Assembly: GCA_036524155.1 (NCBI GenBank)
Contig: DATDCV010000435.1
Coordinates: 1-22,464 of the forward strand
DNA from: DATDCV01 sp036524155
GTDB taxonomy: Bacteria > Verrucomicrobiota > Verrucomicrobiia > Limisphaerales > UBA8199
Length of the DNA stretch: 22,464 bases
Direction: 5' to 3'
In this document: positions 1 to 8,129 of the stretch, one piece after another
Layout: the number at the start of each line of letters is the position of its first letter
Numbering within the stretch: position 1 is the first letter of the stretch
Position numbers and translations under genes: made by a program
The notes under the pieces: generated by a model
What the model saw: the letters and a program-made list of their open reading frames with translations, nothing else
Told to the model about the DNA's origin: nothing
Database searches by the model: none

Positions 1-61
1 CGGTTCTCAGCTCGATTTCCCAACTGCCTTCGGACCCGGGTTTGACAACCAGCCGCGGCAT
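1..61 (-). CDS. FHA-domain protein, N-terminal fragment (runs off the window)
   Basis: Reading the reverse strand from an ATG at 61-59 gives 20 codons, beginning MPRLVVKPGS and continuing EGSWEIELRT, before the window ends. This is clearly paralogous to the start of the upstream gene (MNTPRLVVNPGSPAAWEIQL), which supports the start of both genes and marks this one as a second FHA-type protein in tandem. The gap to the upstream stop codon is 9 nt, so the two are almost certainly co-transcribed. A GAGAAG stretch lies just before the ATG and may be the ribosome site. Only the strand leading into the FHA fold is visible; the rest of the protein, including whether it has the zinc finger and membrane part, is unseen. 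Confidence 0.75.
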   Translation of the reverse strand, partial: MPRLVVKPGSEGSWEIELRT

Positions 62-70
62 ACTTCTCGT

Positions 71-1522
71 CTAACGGTTCAACCAGCCAAACTTGGTTTT
101 GTTCGTCAGGTACAAAATGCCCAATACTCGCATTTCGACGGTCAATAAGTATAGTCCTGCGAGGTTCAGGACTATCGCGGCGACGAACCTCACAGGGAGA
201 ACGGTGGCCAGCAACAACTCACCTCCCACGCGAACCACGACAATCGCTCCGAAAAGCACCAAGGTCATTATGTAGGCGAGCGGCACCCTCAGAATTGTCG
301 GAAGCACGACCATCGGGTTCACAGCCACGATCGTGTCGAGCATCGCCACCGCCAGGAACGCCATTGGAAAGTAAATGCAGCCAAACACGACCGCGGGTAT
401 GAGGCCCCACACGGCCGAGGGGTGACCGGACGCCGCAAAAATCCCAACGACGATTGCGGGAAGAAAGCACGCCACAACCGTAGCCGCGAGTTGCAGAAAG
501 GGAGCGATCACATCTGACGCCACGTCGGTTACGTCCGGCCAGTCCGGCAACTTCGACTCGCCCATCGCAGTGCTCGTCACGATTCGGCGCAAAAAACATG
601 TCAGGTAGCCCGTGCCGATCACAAACAGGATCACAATCGCTATCAGGCCAAAAAGTCCAGCGAAAGCGGCAAAAAACTTCCCGGCGTCCAGCACGCAGAA
701 GAACACCGTCCCAGCCAGAAGGAGGAACAGTCCGTCACCTTTCAAAGGGTAGGCAAAAGCGGTGAACATTTGGGCGAAGAAGCCACTTGGCGCGGATAGG
801 GCTCGAGGCGAAGGGGCCGCTACGGTCGAGCACTGACTTCCACAGACCCGGCAGAACTTCGGCGCACCCAGGGTTTCCTGGCGAGTATTGACACACAGCT
901 CACAAAAATAATGCTGGCATCTCGGGCAAAAAAAGCGGCCGGCCACGTTTGGATGATACTTGCACTGACCGGTGCCAACGGTGGGAACAGGCATCGGCGG
1001 GGCCACCGGCGGGATGTCGGCGGCGGCGGGCGGCGCCTGTGGAGCAGCCATGGGTGGCGGCGGAAGGGGGACCGGCGAGGCGGTCGGCGAGAAGGGCACC
1101 GGGGCGGGCCGAGGAAGCGAAGTGGTCGTCACTCTGGCCTTCGCTGCCACCGGCGCGGCAGTGGCGCGGACCGGTGCGCCCACCATTCTGACTGCAGCCA
1201 CTGTCTTGGCCGAGCTGGCGGTCGCCGGGCTGTCGGCATAGAACATCATTTCCACACCGCCGAGGTGAACTGTTTGGCCCGTTTGCAGGACGGCCTCCCG
1301 GACCGGCAAGCGGTTCACAAAAGTGCCATTCGTGGAACCAAGATCCTTGAGGACAACCGAGCCCTCGGAAACGGTAATCTGGCAATGCGACCCGGACACG
1401 GACGGGTCGGTCAGTTTGACGTCGTTGGAAAAGCCCCGTCCGATAAAATTGTCTCCTGGCTTGAGTTGAATTTCCCAAGCAGCGGGGGAACCGGGATTGA
1501 CCACCAGCCGCGGCGTATTCAT
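71..1522 (-). CDS. FHA domain / zinc-finger / multi-pass membrane protein
   Basis: A 483-residue protein in three parts. Residues ~20-95 form a forkhead-associated domain, a phosphothreonine-peptide binder, with the hallmark GR, SxxH and N motifs (FIGRGFSND, SGSHCQI, GSTNGTFVN). Residues ~97-185 are a Pro/Ala-rich linker. Residues 187-231 carry paired cysteines and histidines (CKYH, CPRC, CELC, CRVC) resembling a B-box-like zinc finger. From about 263 to the end there are roughly five or six hydrophobic segments, so the protein is anchored in the inner membrane. An upstream in-frame ATG at 1654 would overlap the divergent gene and add a non-conserved leader; the ATG at 1522 matches the start of the tandem paralogue at 61 and is chosen here. 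A signalling or scaffolding role reading Ser/Thr kinase phosphorylation is likely; the partner is unknown. Confidence 0.85.
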   Translation of the reverse strand: MNTPRLVVNPGSPAAWEIQLKPGDNFIGRGFSNDVKLTDPSVSGSHCQITVSEGSVVLKDLGSTNGTFVNRLPVREAVLQTGQTVHLGGVEMMFYADSPATASSAKTVAAVRMVGAPVRATAAPVAAKARVTTTSLPRPAPVPFSPTASPVPLPPPPMAAPQAPPAAADIPPVAPPMPVPTVGTGQCKYHPNVAGRFFCPRCQHYFCELCVNTRQETLGAPKFCRVCGSQCSTVAAPSPRALSAPSGFFAQMFTAFAYPLKGDGLFLLLAGTVFFCVLDAGKFFAAFAGLFGLIAIVILFVIGTGYLTCFLRRIVTSTAMGESKLPDWPDVTDVASDVIAPFLQLAATVVACFLPAIVVGIFAASGHPSAVWGLIPAVVFGCIYFPMAFLAVAMLDTIVAVNPMVVLPTILRVPLAYIMTLVLFGAIVVVRVGGELLLATVLPVRFVAAIVLNLAGLYLLTVEMRVLGILYLTNKTKFGWLNR

Positions 1523-1632
1523 AGTGTTGTCAGGGACAAACAAATTCTTATCGAAGCACCTGCGGGCTGTCGATAGGTTTTTTTGGGTGATCACGAGCTT
1601 GATTCCTACAGGCGGCCCAATAATCCTCCCGG

Positions 1633-2877
1633 ATGCGTTTGAGACTTTTTGCATTTATCGCGTTGTTCATTATCGGAGTGAGCGCCGCCCAGGCGGAGAA
1701 TTGGCCCTGCTGGCGCGGGCCGCGCGGCGATGGTTCGAGCCTGGACCGAAACCCGCCTGTCAGGTGGAGCAGCACAAATCACATAACGTGGAAAACCCCA
1801 GTTCCGGGCGAGGGGCACTCCTCTCCGGTTGTGTGGGAGGACCGCATATTCCTGACGACTGCGCTCAAGGACAGCCTCGAACGGAAGTTGGTGTGCGTGG
1901 AACGGAAGACCGGGGGGATCCTCTGGCAGGAGACGGTGGTCCGCGCGCCGCTCGAGGCGAAGAACGCCGAAAACAGTTTTGCCTCGTCCACTCCGTCGAC
2001 GGATGGCCGGCAGGTTTTCGTGACTTTCTTGGATGGCAAAGAGGTCGTGGTTGCGGCCTATGATTTTGCGGGAAAACAGACCTGGCTTGCGCGGCCCGGT
2101 CAGTTTTACAGCCAATGGGGGTTTAGCCACGATCCCCTGCTCTTCGAGGACAAGGTCATCGTCGATTGCGACAGCAAGGGAGAGAACTTTATTGTCGCCC
2201 TCAACCGCGCCGACGGGCGCGCGGCGTGGAAAGTGCCGCGAGAAAACCCGACGCAAAGCTACAGCAAACCGCTGATTCAACGGATGGCCGGCCGCCTGCA
2301 ACTCGTGATTCCGGGGAACAAGGCGGTGACGAGCTACGACCCGCGCGATGGCCGGCAGTTGTGGGTCGTGGACGGCCCGTCGGACGATTGCGTCATCACG
2401 CCGGTGTACAACCAGCGAGCCAACCTGGTTCTGAGCTGCAGCAGTTGGCCCAAACGGGTGCTGCTGGCAATCAAGCCCGATGGGGAGGGGAACGTCAGCC
2501 AGACAAAAGTCGCCTGGAGCACTTCGGAAGGAGCGCCCTACGTACCGTCGCCGGTCAGTGTCGGCGATTGGTTCTTCACGAGCGGGTTTGCCACGAAGGA
2601 GACCTTTTGCTTTGAAGCCGCCACCGGCAAGGTCCTGTGGCATGAGAAAATGGGACTGCACCACGCTTCGCCAGTCGTAGCCAACGGTTTGGTCTATTTT
2701 CTGAACGACGACGGCGTCATGCACGTGGTAAAAGCGGGGCCCACGTACGAGTTGGTGGCGCGGAATGAGCTTGGCGAAAAAACCTACGCCTCCCCTGCCC
2801 TGTTCGACGGGCAGATGTTTCTGCGCAGTTTCAAGCACCTCTACTGCGTTTCGGAGCAACCGCCGCAGGCCAACTGA
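1633..2877 (+). CDS. secreted PQQ-like beta-propeller repeat protein
   Basis: The 414-residue product starts with a Sec signal peptide (hydrophobic run, cleavage after AQA at residue 21). The mature protein opens with NWPCWRGPRGDG, a typical opening of quinoprotein-like proteins in Planctomycetota and Verrucomicrobiota. Seven or eight repeated blades follow, each with a strand such as SSPVVWEDRIFL or ASPVVANGLVYFL and the W-type ending seen in GRQLWVV, GKVLWHE and GGILWQE, as in BamB and PQQ-dependent dehydrogenases. I see no clear PQQ- or calcium-binding site, so it is more likely a binding or scaffold propeller than an alcohol dehydrogenase. It lies divergent from the FHA gene, with 110 nt between start codons that must hold both promoters. 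It has no strong Shine-Dalgarno site. A candidate terminator follows at 3049-3092. Confidence 0.85.
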   Translation: MRLRLFAFIALFIIGVSAAQAENWPCWRGPRGDGSSLDRNPPVRWSSTNHITWKTPVPGEGHSSPVVWEDRIFLTTALKDSLERKLVCVERKTGGILWQETVVRAPLEAKNAENSFASSTPSTDGRQVFVTFLDGKEVVVAAYDFAGKQTWLARPGQFYSQWGFSHDPLLFEDKVIVDCDSKGENFIVALNRADGRAAWKVPRENPTQSYSKPLIQRMAGRLQLVIPGNKAVTSYDPRDGRQLWVVDGPSDDCVITPVYNQRANLVLSCSSWPKRVLLAIKPDGEGNVSQTKVAWSTSEGAPYVPSPVSVGDWFFTSGFATKETFCFEAATGKVLWHEKMGLHHASPVVANGLVYFLNDDGVMHVVKAGPTYELVARNELGEKTYASPALFDGQMFLRSFKHLYCVSEQPPQAN

Positions 2878-3048
2878 GGCAACGGTGCGTTGCCAGTCCC
2901 CGACGCCAAGGAAACCACACACGACCCGACCGCCACTAACCCTGAAACGATGGGAGAAGGCCTTGGGTATTTCACCCCAGGGTGAACACCCCATTGCGTG
3001 GGCTTCGAGCCGGACGAGCTTTTTTTGTTAGGTTTAGTTAGTTGTGGT

Positions 3049-3092
3049 GAGGGGGAGGCGAGTCCTGCAGAGGTCGCCCCCCTCTCTTTTTT
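3049..3092 (+). terminator. candidate Rho-independent terminator after the beta-propeller gene
   Basis: A 12-bp stem (GAGGGGGAGGCG at 3049-3060 against CGCCCCCCTCTC at 3075-3086) with one mismatch and one G-U pair closes a 14-nt loop and is followed directly by six T. It is 172 nt past the stop codon of the beta-propeller gene and 60 nt before the zinc-ribbon gene, so it would separate the two transcripts. The remaining sequence in 2878-3153 shows nothing else I can name. Confidence 0.5.
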
Positions 3093-3153
3093 GAGGCTTG
3101 AGGCTGCGCAACGAACGTGACAACTTTTCCCGGAAGCAAACCGAGAAGAGCTC

Positions 3154-3579
3154 ATGGGTCGTTCGTATTGGTTTGAATGCGCCCGATGTGGTTACCGGAC
3201 AAAAGTCGCCGGTCAATCGGATCGCGGCGTGGATTTCTGCGTCAGCACAATTCTATGCCGGGACTGCAAAGAGCTGTATGACGCGGTTACTCGCATCCGC
3301 TGGCCCGGGCGGCCGCCACGCCGGATCCGAGCGGTCGGTTCCATCGTCCAGGGCCGTTTTGACAACGATCACGCCACACCCCGAGTTCCACCCAGTTTTC
3401 AAGCGGCTTTGAGCCGGCTGCGCGTAGCCAACGCCGGAAGATCCCGGTGGATCAGCTTTCCGGTGCAGTGCCCCGTATCGCCAGCCCATCGGGTACAGAC
3501 CTGGAATGACCCGGATAAATGCCCTCGCTGCGGAATATTCCTGGAAAGAAGCGCGCTGCCCTATCGCATTTGGGACTAA
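3154..3579 (+). CDS. small zinc-ribbon protein, function unknown
   Basis: A 141-residue soluble protein with no signal peptide or membrane segment. Its N-terminus has a CxxC knuckle (C9, C12) paired with a second (C35, C38), and the C-terminus has C106, H112 and a further CxxC at C123/C126 inside DKCPRCGIFLE. These give two probable structural zinc sites joined by an Arg/Pro-rich middle (residues ~48-100). The ATG at 3154 follows an AGAAGAG stretch that is an acceptable ribosome site. I do not recognise a named family; small double zinc-ribbon proteins like this are widespread in soil bacteria without assigned function. It is flanked by non-coding gaps on both sides and probably forms its own transcript. 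DNA or RNA binding, or a protein-protein adaptor role, are possible. Confidence 0.7.
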   Translation: MGRSYWFECARCGYRTKVAGQSDRGVDFCVSTILCRDCKELYDAVTRIRWPGRPPRRIRAVGSIVQGRFDNDHATPRVPPSFQAALSRLRVANAGRSRWISFPVQCPVSPAHRVQTWNDPDKCPRCGIFLERSALPYRIWD

Positions 3580-3693
3580 GGAGGGACAAGGAACGAGATG
3601 CAGAGAGCAGCCACCAACAGCACTGAAAAGTGGTCGCGGGGCCGGGCGCACTCCACACAAAAGCCGCGCCTTACCCTCCGGCCGGGTCTAAAC

Positions 3694-3721
3694 TTGCGTC
3701 GCGGCGGGAGGCCAATATAAG
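3694..3721 (+). promoter_or_regulatory. candidate sigma-70-like promoter before the GH172 gene
   Basis: TTGCGT at 3694-3699 and TATAAG at 3716-3721 are separated by 16 nt and lie 64 nt before the ATG at 3785. The -10 matches the consensus at five of six positions and the -35 at only three. This is a by-eye call in the 205-nt gap 3580-3784, which otherwise shows no gene I trust. Confidence 0.3.
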
Positions 3722-3784
3722 ATCGCCGTCGCTCACCGGACGAGAGGTCGCCGGGGGCATGGTGGATAATGCACTAAACTGCTA

Positions 3785-4918
3785 ATGAATATGAAGATAC
3801 CTTATTCGTTCTTGTTCTCCGTCTCCCTGCTGGCCGGCCTGAGCGCCGCGGCTGCCAATGTGAGCGATCTCGGCTCGAGCCTCGGCACTGTGTTTCTCAC
3901 GTCGAGCGCGAAAACCCGTTCGATAAGCCCGGAGAATTTCACCGGCGAGAAGGGCAAAGCCGGCATAGCGATCGAAGGGACCGGCAAGAACGCGGCCCGG
4001 GATTTGGGCCAGGGCTGGAAGGTGTCTCCGTCAGTGGTCATCAAGGCCAAGACCACGTTCACACTGGGAGAAATCAAAGGACCCGGTTGCATTCAGCAAA
4101 TCTGGATGACTCCCACCGGCAATTTCCGGCGTTCGATTTTGCGGTTCTACTGGGATGGCGAGGCGGAGCCTTCGATCCAGTGCCCGGTGGGAGATTTTTT
4201 CGGCTGCGGTTGGGGAAAGTACAGCCAAATCAATTCACTGGCGGTGTGCGTCAACCCCGGGAGCGCGTTCAACTGCTACTGGCCGATGCCTTTTCGCAAA
4301 TCGGCGAGGATCACGATGGAGAACACCAACGACCGGGACATGGTGCTATACTATCAAATCAACTACAGCCTGGCGTCGGTGCCGCGGGCGGCGGGGTACT
4401 TGCATGCGCAGTTCCGGCGGGAAGCGCCGCTGAAACAAAAGGGGCTCTATACGATTCTCGACGACGTGAAAGGCAAGGGCCAGTACGTGGGAACTTACCT
4501 GGCCTGGGAAGTCCACAGCCCGGGCTGGTGGGGCGAAGGGGAAATCAAATTCTTCATGGACGGGGACAGGGAGTTTCCGACGATCTGCGGCACCGGCACC
4601 GAGGACTATTTCTGCGGCTCATACAATTTTGAAAACCAGGAGACGAAAAAGTACCAGGTGTTCTCGACGCCTTACTCGGGCCTGGCGCAGGTGCTGCCGC
4701 CGGACAAGATCTACGAGGTGGGCCAAAAGTTCGGGCTTTACCGCTGGCACATCACGGATCCGGTGCGTTTCGACAAGGATCTGAGGGTCACGATCCAGGC
4801 GCTGGGCTGGCAATCGGGTGGGCGTTATCTACAAGAGGAGGACAACATTTCCTCGGTGGCCTACTGGTATCAAAAGGAACCGCACGCGGCGTTTCCCAAA
4901 TTGCCGCCGATGGAATAG
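3785..4918 (+). CDS. GH172 (DUF2961) glycoside hydrolase-type protein, secreted
   Basis: The 377-residue protein has a signal peptide (cleavage near AAA at residues 22-24) and the complete DUF2961 signature: GPGCIQQIWMT at 99-109, GDFFGCGWG at 136-144, WWGEGEIKFFMDGD at 248-261 and GTGTEDYF at 269-276. The family is now classified as glycoside hydrolase family 172, whose characterised members act on alpha-D-fructofuranosides or D-arabinofuranosides. Acidic residues in the last two motifs (E251/E253 and E273) are the likely catalytic ones. Length is normal for a single-domain member. It is the first gene of a plus-strand carbohydrate group, followed after 109 nt by a sugar isomerase-like gene. 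The substrate cannot be told from sequence; a plant or microbial furanoside polymer is a reasonable guess. The protein should act outside the cytoplasm. Confidence 0.88.
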   Translation: MNMKIPYSFLFSVSLLAGLSAAAANVSDLGSSLGTVFLTSSAKTRSISPENFTGEKGKAGIAIEGTGKNAARDLGQGWKVSPSVVIKAKTTFTLGEIKGPGCIQQIWMTPTGNFRRSILRFYWDGEAEPSIQCPVGDFFGCGWGKYSQINSLAVCVNPGSAFNCYWPMPFRKSARITMENTNDRDMVLYYQINYSLASVPRAAGYLHAQFRREAPLKQKGLYTILDDVKGKGQYVGTYLAWEVHSPGWWGEGEIKFFMDGDREFPTICGTGTEDYFCGSYNFENQETKKYQVFSTPYSGLAQVLPPDKIYEVGQKFGLYRWHITDPVRFDKDLRVTIQALGWQSGGRYLQEEDNISSVAYWYQKEPHAAFPKLPPME

Positions 4919-5027
4919 CGCGCCGCGGCGCCGTGAGGCTCATGAGCCGTCCGGCGCCAGAACCGGCCCGGTTCTGAAGCCGATGGACAGCTTCCGGGAA
5001 CCCGGCCGCACGTGAAAGGTCCAGAAC

Positions 5028-6023
5028 ATGAAAACCGGTGAGACTTTGGATGGCGGGCGGGAATATTCGATTTCCCGCCGTGAGTTTATGCGCGCAGCGA
5101 CCGGCCTAACGGTTTCGGCCGGGTTGCTGCCCTGGGTGGATCTCGAAGCGGCGCCAAGCACGAAATGGCCGGTCTCCTGCCGGGACAATCACCTGCGAGC
5201 CGCCGCCCAGCCTGATAGCTGGGCCTGCGCCAAAGCGATAGGCGCGGAGGGAGTGGAGGTGGGGGTGGAGATCGACCTGTCATGTCCAAGTCTGTTCCAA
5301 CCGTCCGGCAAGTACACCCTGGCGACCGCTGAGGGCGTACAGGCCGTGAAAGCTGACGCGGCCCGGAACCAGTGCCGGGTCACCGCGTTCGCGTTGTCCA
5401 ACCGCTTCGACGAGCGGCTGGAAGACGAGTTGAAATGCGCGCGGGCGTTGGTGAAGGTGGCACAGGAGCTCGAAGCGGACGCGATCCGCATTGATGTCTG
5501 GCCGCATCGGCTGGGGGAGAAGGAGTTTCTGCCCTTCGCAATCGATGCCTGCAAGCGGCTGTGCGAGATCGCTGAAGGCACGCCGATACGGTACGGGATC
5601 GAGAACCACGGGAAGGTGACGAACAACCCGGAATTCCTGGAGCGGCTGTTCGAGGGGGTTGGCTCCCCCAAGATCGGACTAACGCTGGACACGGCGAACT
5701 TCTATTGGTACGGCCATCCGTTGGCCGATTTATACGGCATATACGAGAAATTTGCTCCGCGAGTTGTGCACACTCACTGCAAGAGCATCAAGTTCCCCGA
5801 CGACAAGAAGAACGTTCGCCGCCCGATGGGCTGGGAATACGACAAGTACAATTGCCCGATTTATGAGGGCGATCTTGATTTCAAGCGGCTGACAGAGATC
5901 TTGCGCAAGGCCGGTTACCGCGGCGACCTCTGCCTGGAAGACGAATCCCTCGGCAAGTATCCCGCAAGCGAACGCGCGGGAATTTTGCAGAAGGAACTGG
6001 CGATGCTGAAAGGGCTGAGGTGA
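5028..6023 (+). CDS. Tat-exported sugar phosphate isomerase/epimerase-like TIM-barrel protein
   Basis: A 331-residue protein of the xylose isomerase-like TIM barrel family (AP_endonuc_2, PF01261). The N-terminus carries a twin-arginine signal (SRREFMRAATG at 16-26) followed by a hydrophobic stretch, so the folded enzyme is probably exported. Likely divalent-metal ligands are visible at the ends of barrel strands: E192 in YGIENHG, D221 in LTLDTAN, H248/H250 in VVHTHCKS and E304 in LCLEDES. The family interconverts ketoses and aldoses or epimerises sugars. Its position 109 nt behind the GH172 gene suggests it works on the released monosaccharide or an oxidised form in the periplasm. The exact reaction is not readable. 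Some Tat-carrying family members in this phylum group have no known catalytic activity. Confidence 0.85.
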   Translation: MKTGETLDGGREYSISRREFMRAATGLTVSAGLLPWVDLEAAPSTKWPVSCRDNHLRAAAQPDSWACAKAIGAEGVEVGVEIDLSCPSLFQPSGKYTLATAEGVQAVKADAARNQCRVTAFALSNRFDERLEDELKCARALVKVAQELEADAIRIDVWPHRLGEKEFLPFAIDACKRLCEIAEGTPIRYGIENHGKVTNNPEFLERLFEGVGSPKIGLTLDTANFYWYGHPLADLYGIYEKFAPRVVHTHCKSIKFPDDKKNVRRPMGWEYDKYNCPIYEGDLDFKRLTEILRKAGYRGDLCLEDESLGKYPASERAGILQKELAMLKGLR

Positions 6024-6076
6024 GCGTGGCGGTACAAACGGCTCTGCATGAACCTGTCTGCGGACGAAGGTAAAGG

Positions 6077-6116
6077 CCTCCTCTCCCCGGCCCTCTACTC
6101 CAGAGGAGGAGAGGGC
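6077..6116. repeat. palindromic pyrimidine/purine intergenic element
   Basis: The 157-nt gap between the isomerase-like and DUF4832 genes holds a self-complementary element. GCCCTCT at 6090-6096 pairs perfectly with AGAGGGC at 6110-6116 around a 13-nt loop, and CCTCCTCT at 6077-6084 is complementary to AGAGGAGG at 6102-6109, giving an alternative fold. A further CCTCTCCTC follows at 6151-6159. It resembles REP-like intergenic palindromes but there is only one copy in this window. There is no T-tract, so it is a poor intrinsic terminator. Confidence 0.4.
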
Positions 6117-6180
6117 GAAACCCAGTCGGAAATTCCGCCTCACCCCAATTCCTCTCCTCAAGGGCACGGATAACTGCGGT

Positions 6181-7617
6181 ATGAACTCAAATTGCCTGAA
6201 GAGCAAAGTTCGCCCAGGTTGGCATGTAGGCTGGACTGCGTTGGCGGGGTTCCTTTGGTTGGCGCTGACGTTTCCGCCTTTCGCGACAAGAGCGAATGAC
6301 GCTGAAATCACAAAGATCCTGCCGAAAGAATCCGACGAACTGCTCCCAAATCCCGGGATGGGCTGGCAGACATTCGGCCGGTTTGCGGACGAGGACAAGA
6401 ACCTGAAGGGCCTGCCCAGCGCCAGCGCGTATTTCCGATTTTACTGGCGCGAAATTGAAGCAGCGGACGGCCAAATCGATTTCGCGCGGTTTGATGAACT
6501 GCTGGTCCACGCACGGCGGGCGGGCCAAAAGCTGGCTTTCCGGATCATGTGCACTGGTTCAGCGGAATACTTGGATGTGCCGGCGTGGCTCAAAGAGCAA
6601 GGCTGCCGGGGATTTGAATTCAACTACGAGGGGGCCAGGCACTGGGTGCCGGATTTTGCCGATTCGCGGTTCCAAGAGGCTCATTATCGCCTGATTCGCG
6701 AGCTGGGCCGGCGGTACGACGGGCATCCGGAGATGGACTTGGTGGACATCGGTTCAGTCGGTCTGTGGGGCGAATGGCACATGAGCGGCACGACCCAGGT
6801 GGATACCGGTAAGCCAGTGCCGCTGCCGGACGTGAAGCTCCGCCTCGAGATCATCGACGCGTGGTGCCGTGCCTTTCCCAAAACGAGCAAAGTCATCCTG
6901 ATCGGCAGCGACGAAGGAATGAGCCAGGCCAGCGCCAAAGGCTATGGTTGGCGGGCCGATTGCCTCGGCGATATGGGCGGATTCTCGAAGACCTGGAACC
7001 ACATGGATAATTTTTATCTGCAGCAGTTGGAAAGAACGACCGCCCAGGACACGTGGCAGAAGGGGCCGGTGGCTTTCGAGAGTTGCTGGGACATGCGTAA
7101 ATGGAAGGAAGCGGGCTGGGACATCCGGTTTATCTTCGATTACGCGTTGCGGTGCCATGCCAGCTACTTGAACAACAAGTCGGCACCTATCCCGGATGGC
7201 ACGCGCGCGGAAATTGAGCGCTTCGTGCGCCGGCTTGGCTACCGGCTCGTGCTCCGCAGTCTCGAGCATCCGGCAAGGATCAAAGCCGGGACCGAGGTTC
7301 CAGCGGCCCTGGAGTGGGAGAACACGGGGGTTGCACCGCCGTATCGCGACTACCGGGTGGCGATACGCCTGAGGTCGGCAACTCCCAAGGATTCAGCCTC
7401 GACCGTGATAACCAGCGGCGAATCGATCCGCGGTTGGCTGCCCGGGCCCCACAAGAGCGGGCTTCGGCTGGGAGTGCCGGAGAGGACCGGGCCAGGCAGG
7501 TATGAGTTGGCGATTGGCCTGCTGGCAATCGGAGGCGAGGTGCCCGCAGTAAGACTGGCGATTGAAGGCCGGGCGCAGGATGGCTGGTATCCACTCAGTC
7601 ACGTAGACGTTCGCTGA
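6181..7617 (+). CDS. DUF4832 TIM-barrel glycoside hydrolase-like protein, secreted
   Basis: A 478-residue protein with an N-terminal hydrophobic signal (residues ~16-36, cleavage near TRA). The mature part begins with LPNPGMGW (55-62), the usual opening of DUF4832 proteins, then a TIM barrel: YFRFYWREIE at 84-93, IGSVGLWGEWH at 190-200, IGSDEGM at 241-247 and VAFESCWD at 297-304. E198 in GLWGEWH sits where a beta-galactosidase-type acid/base would be, and E300 is a candidate nucleophile. The C-terminal ~120 residues, after RLGYRLVLRS (351-360), form the beta-sandwich DUF4832 domain. No enzyme activity is established for the family as far as I know. It lies 157 nt behind the isomerase-like gene and may share its transcript, which supports a role in glycan breakdown. 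Confidence 0.82.
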   Translation: MNSNCLKSKVRPGWHVGWTALAGFLWLALTFPPFATRANDAEITKILPKESDELLPNPGMGWQTFGRFADEDKNLKGLPSASAYFRFYWREIEAADGQIDFARFDELLVHARRAGQKLAFRIMCTGSAEYLDVPAWLKEQGCRGFEFNYEGARHWVPDFADSRFQEAHYRLIRELGRRYDGHPEMDLVDIGSVGLWGEWHMSGTTQVDTGKPVPLPDVKLRLEIIDAWCRAFPKTSKVILIGSDEGMSQASAKGYGWRADCLGDMGGFSKTWNHMDNFYLQQLERTTAQDTWQKGPVAFESCWDMRKWKEAGWDIRFIFDYALRCHASYLNNKSAPIPDGTRAEIERFVRRLGYRLVLRSLEHPARIKAGTEVPAALEWENTGVAPPYRDYRVAIRLRSATPKDSASTVITSGESIRGWLPGPHKSGLRLGVPERTGPGRYELAIGLLAIGGEVPAVRLAIEGRAQDGWYPLSHVDVR

Positions 7618-7674
7618 CTGCCCCGGCTCCCTCTTCGTTCGGACTCCACCCGCGACAAGCAATTCGACGACCCT

Positions 7675-7902
7675 TCAGTCCTGGGTTCTGCGGGCAAACC
7701 TGTGGACGACGCACGCTGCTACCAGTGCGCACGCGATGGTCACGACCGGTAAGAGCATCTCGTGATAGAGCTGTGTCCGGTAGAGCTTTTCCCCAACAGG
7801 GTTGGGCGGGAAATTAGGAACGCTCGCCGCGAGGATAGAAAGAGGCTTAATGGCTAAGCCTAGGAGTATCGCAGTGACCCCTGAAAAGCGGGCTGCTCTC
7901 AT
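7675..7902 (-). CDS. putative small membrane protein, 75 residues
   Basis: From the ATG at 7902 the reverse strand encodes 75 residues with two hydrophobic segments, about 8-28 (VTAILLGLAIKPLSILAAS) and 48-67 (MLLPVVTIACALVAACVV), joined by a polar Pro-rich loop and ending in a basic tail HRFARRTQD. The reading frame is open farther upstream to 8049, but that part is low-complexity and not membrane-like, so the internal ATG is preferred. The ribosome site is weak. It sits downstream of the large repeat protein on the same strand but beyond that gene's terminator, so it needs its own promoter. No family is recognised. It could be a chance ORF, although two well-formed membrane spans argue for a real gene. 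Confidence 0.42.
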   Translation of the reverse strand: MRAARFSGVTAILLGLAIKPLSILAASVPNFPPNPVGEKLYRTQLYHEMLLPVVTIACALVAACVVHRFARRTQD

Positions 7903-8066
7903 AAAAAGACTATCGGTCCGAGCGGCACCGCTGTCAAGACACCCGCTGGAGCATCCAGCGGATAAAGCGGAGCCGTTGGCAGTTGACCCCAACTCTACGT
8001 CGCGCCACGGTTTCAGGGAATATCCGGCGTCAGCCCGCCGCGCGGCCAAGACGATGTCTGCGACAC

Positions 8067-8098
8067 AAAAAGCACGGCGGGGAAGACCCCGCCGTGCT
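8067..8098 (-). terminator. strong Rho-independent terminator of the giant repeat protein gene
   Basis: On the reverse strand a perfect 12-bp GC-rich stem (AGCACGGCGGGG with its complement, 8098-8071) closes a 4-nt loop and is followed by TTTTTGTG. It begins 31 nt after the TAA at 8130-8132. Geometry and position are those of a classical intrinsic terminator for the 8130-12746 gene. The rest of the gap 7903-8129 shows nothing further. Confidence 0.85.
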
Positions 8099-8129
8099 GC
8101 GCAAATGCGATTAGAGGCTGCCGTTGGGT

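Noticed and set aside
1606..2994. A 462-codon open frame on the reverse strand opposite the beta-propeller gene.
   Set aside because: It is antisense to a convincing secreted protein, rich in Arg/Pro/His with no domain, and typical of a GC-rich shadow frame.
3598..3720. Possible 40-residue ORF (ATG at 3598) behind AAGGAGG after the zinc-ribbon gene.
   Set aside because: The product is an Arg-rich, low-complexity peptide, the spacing from AAGGAGG is long (13 nt), and its end overlaps the candidate promoter of the GH172 gene. Most likely chance.
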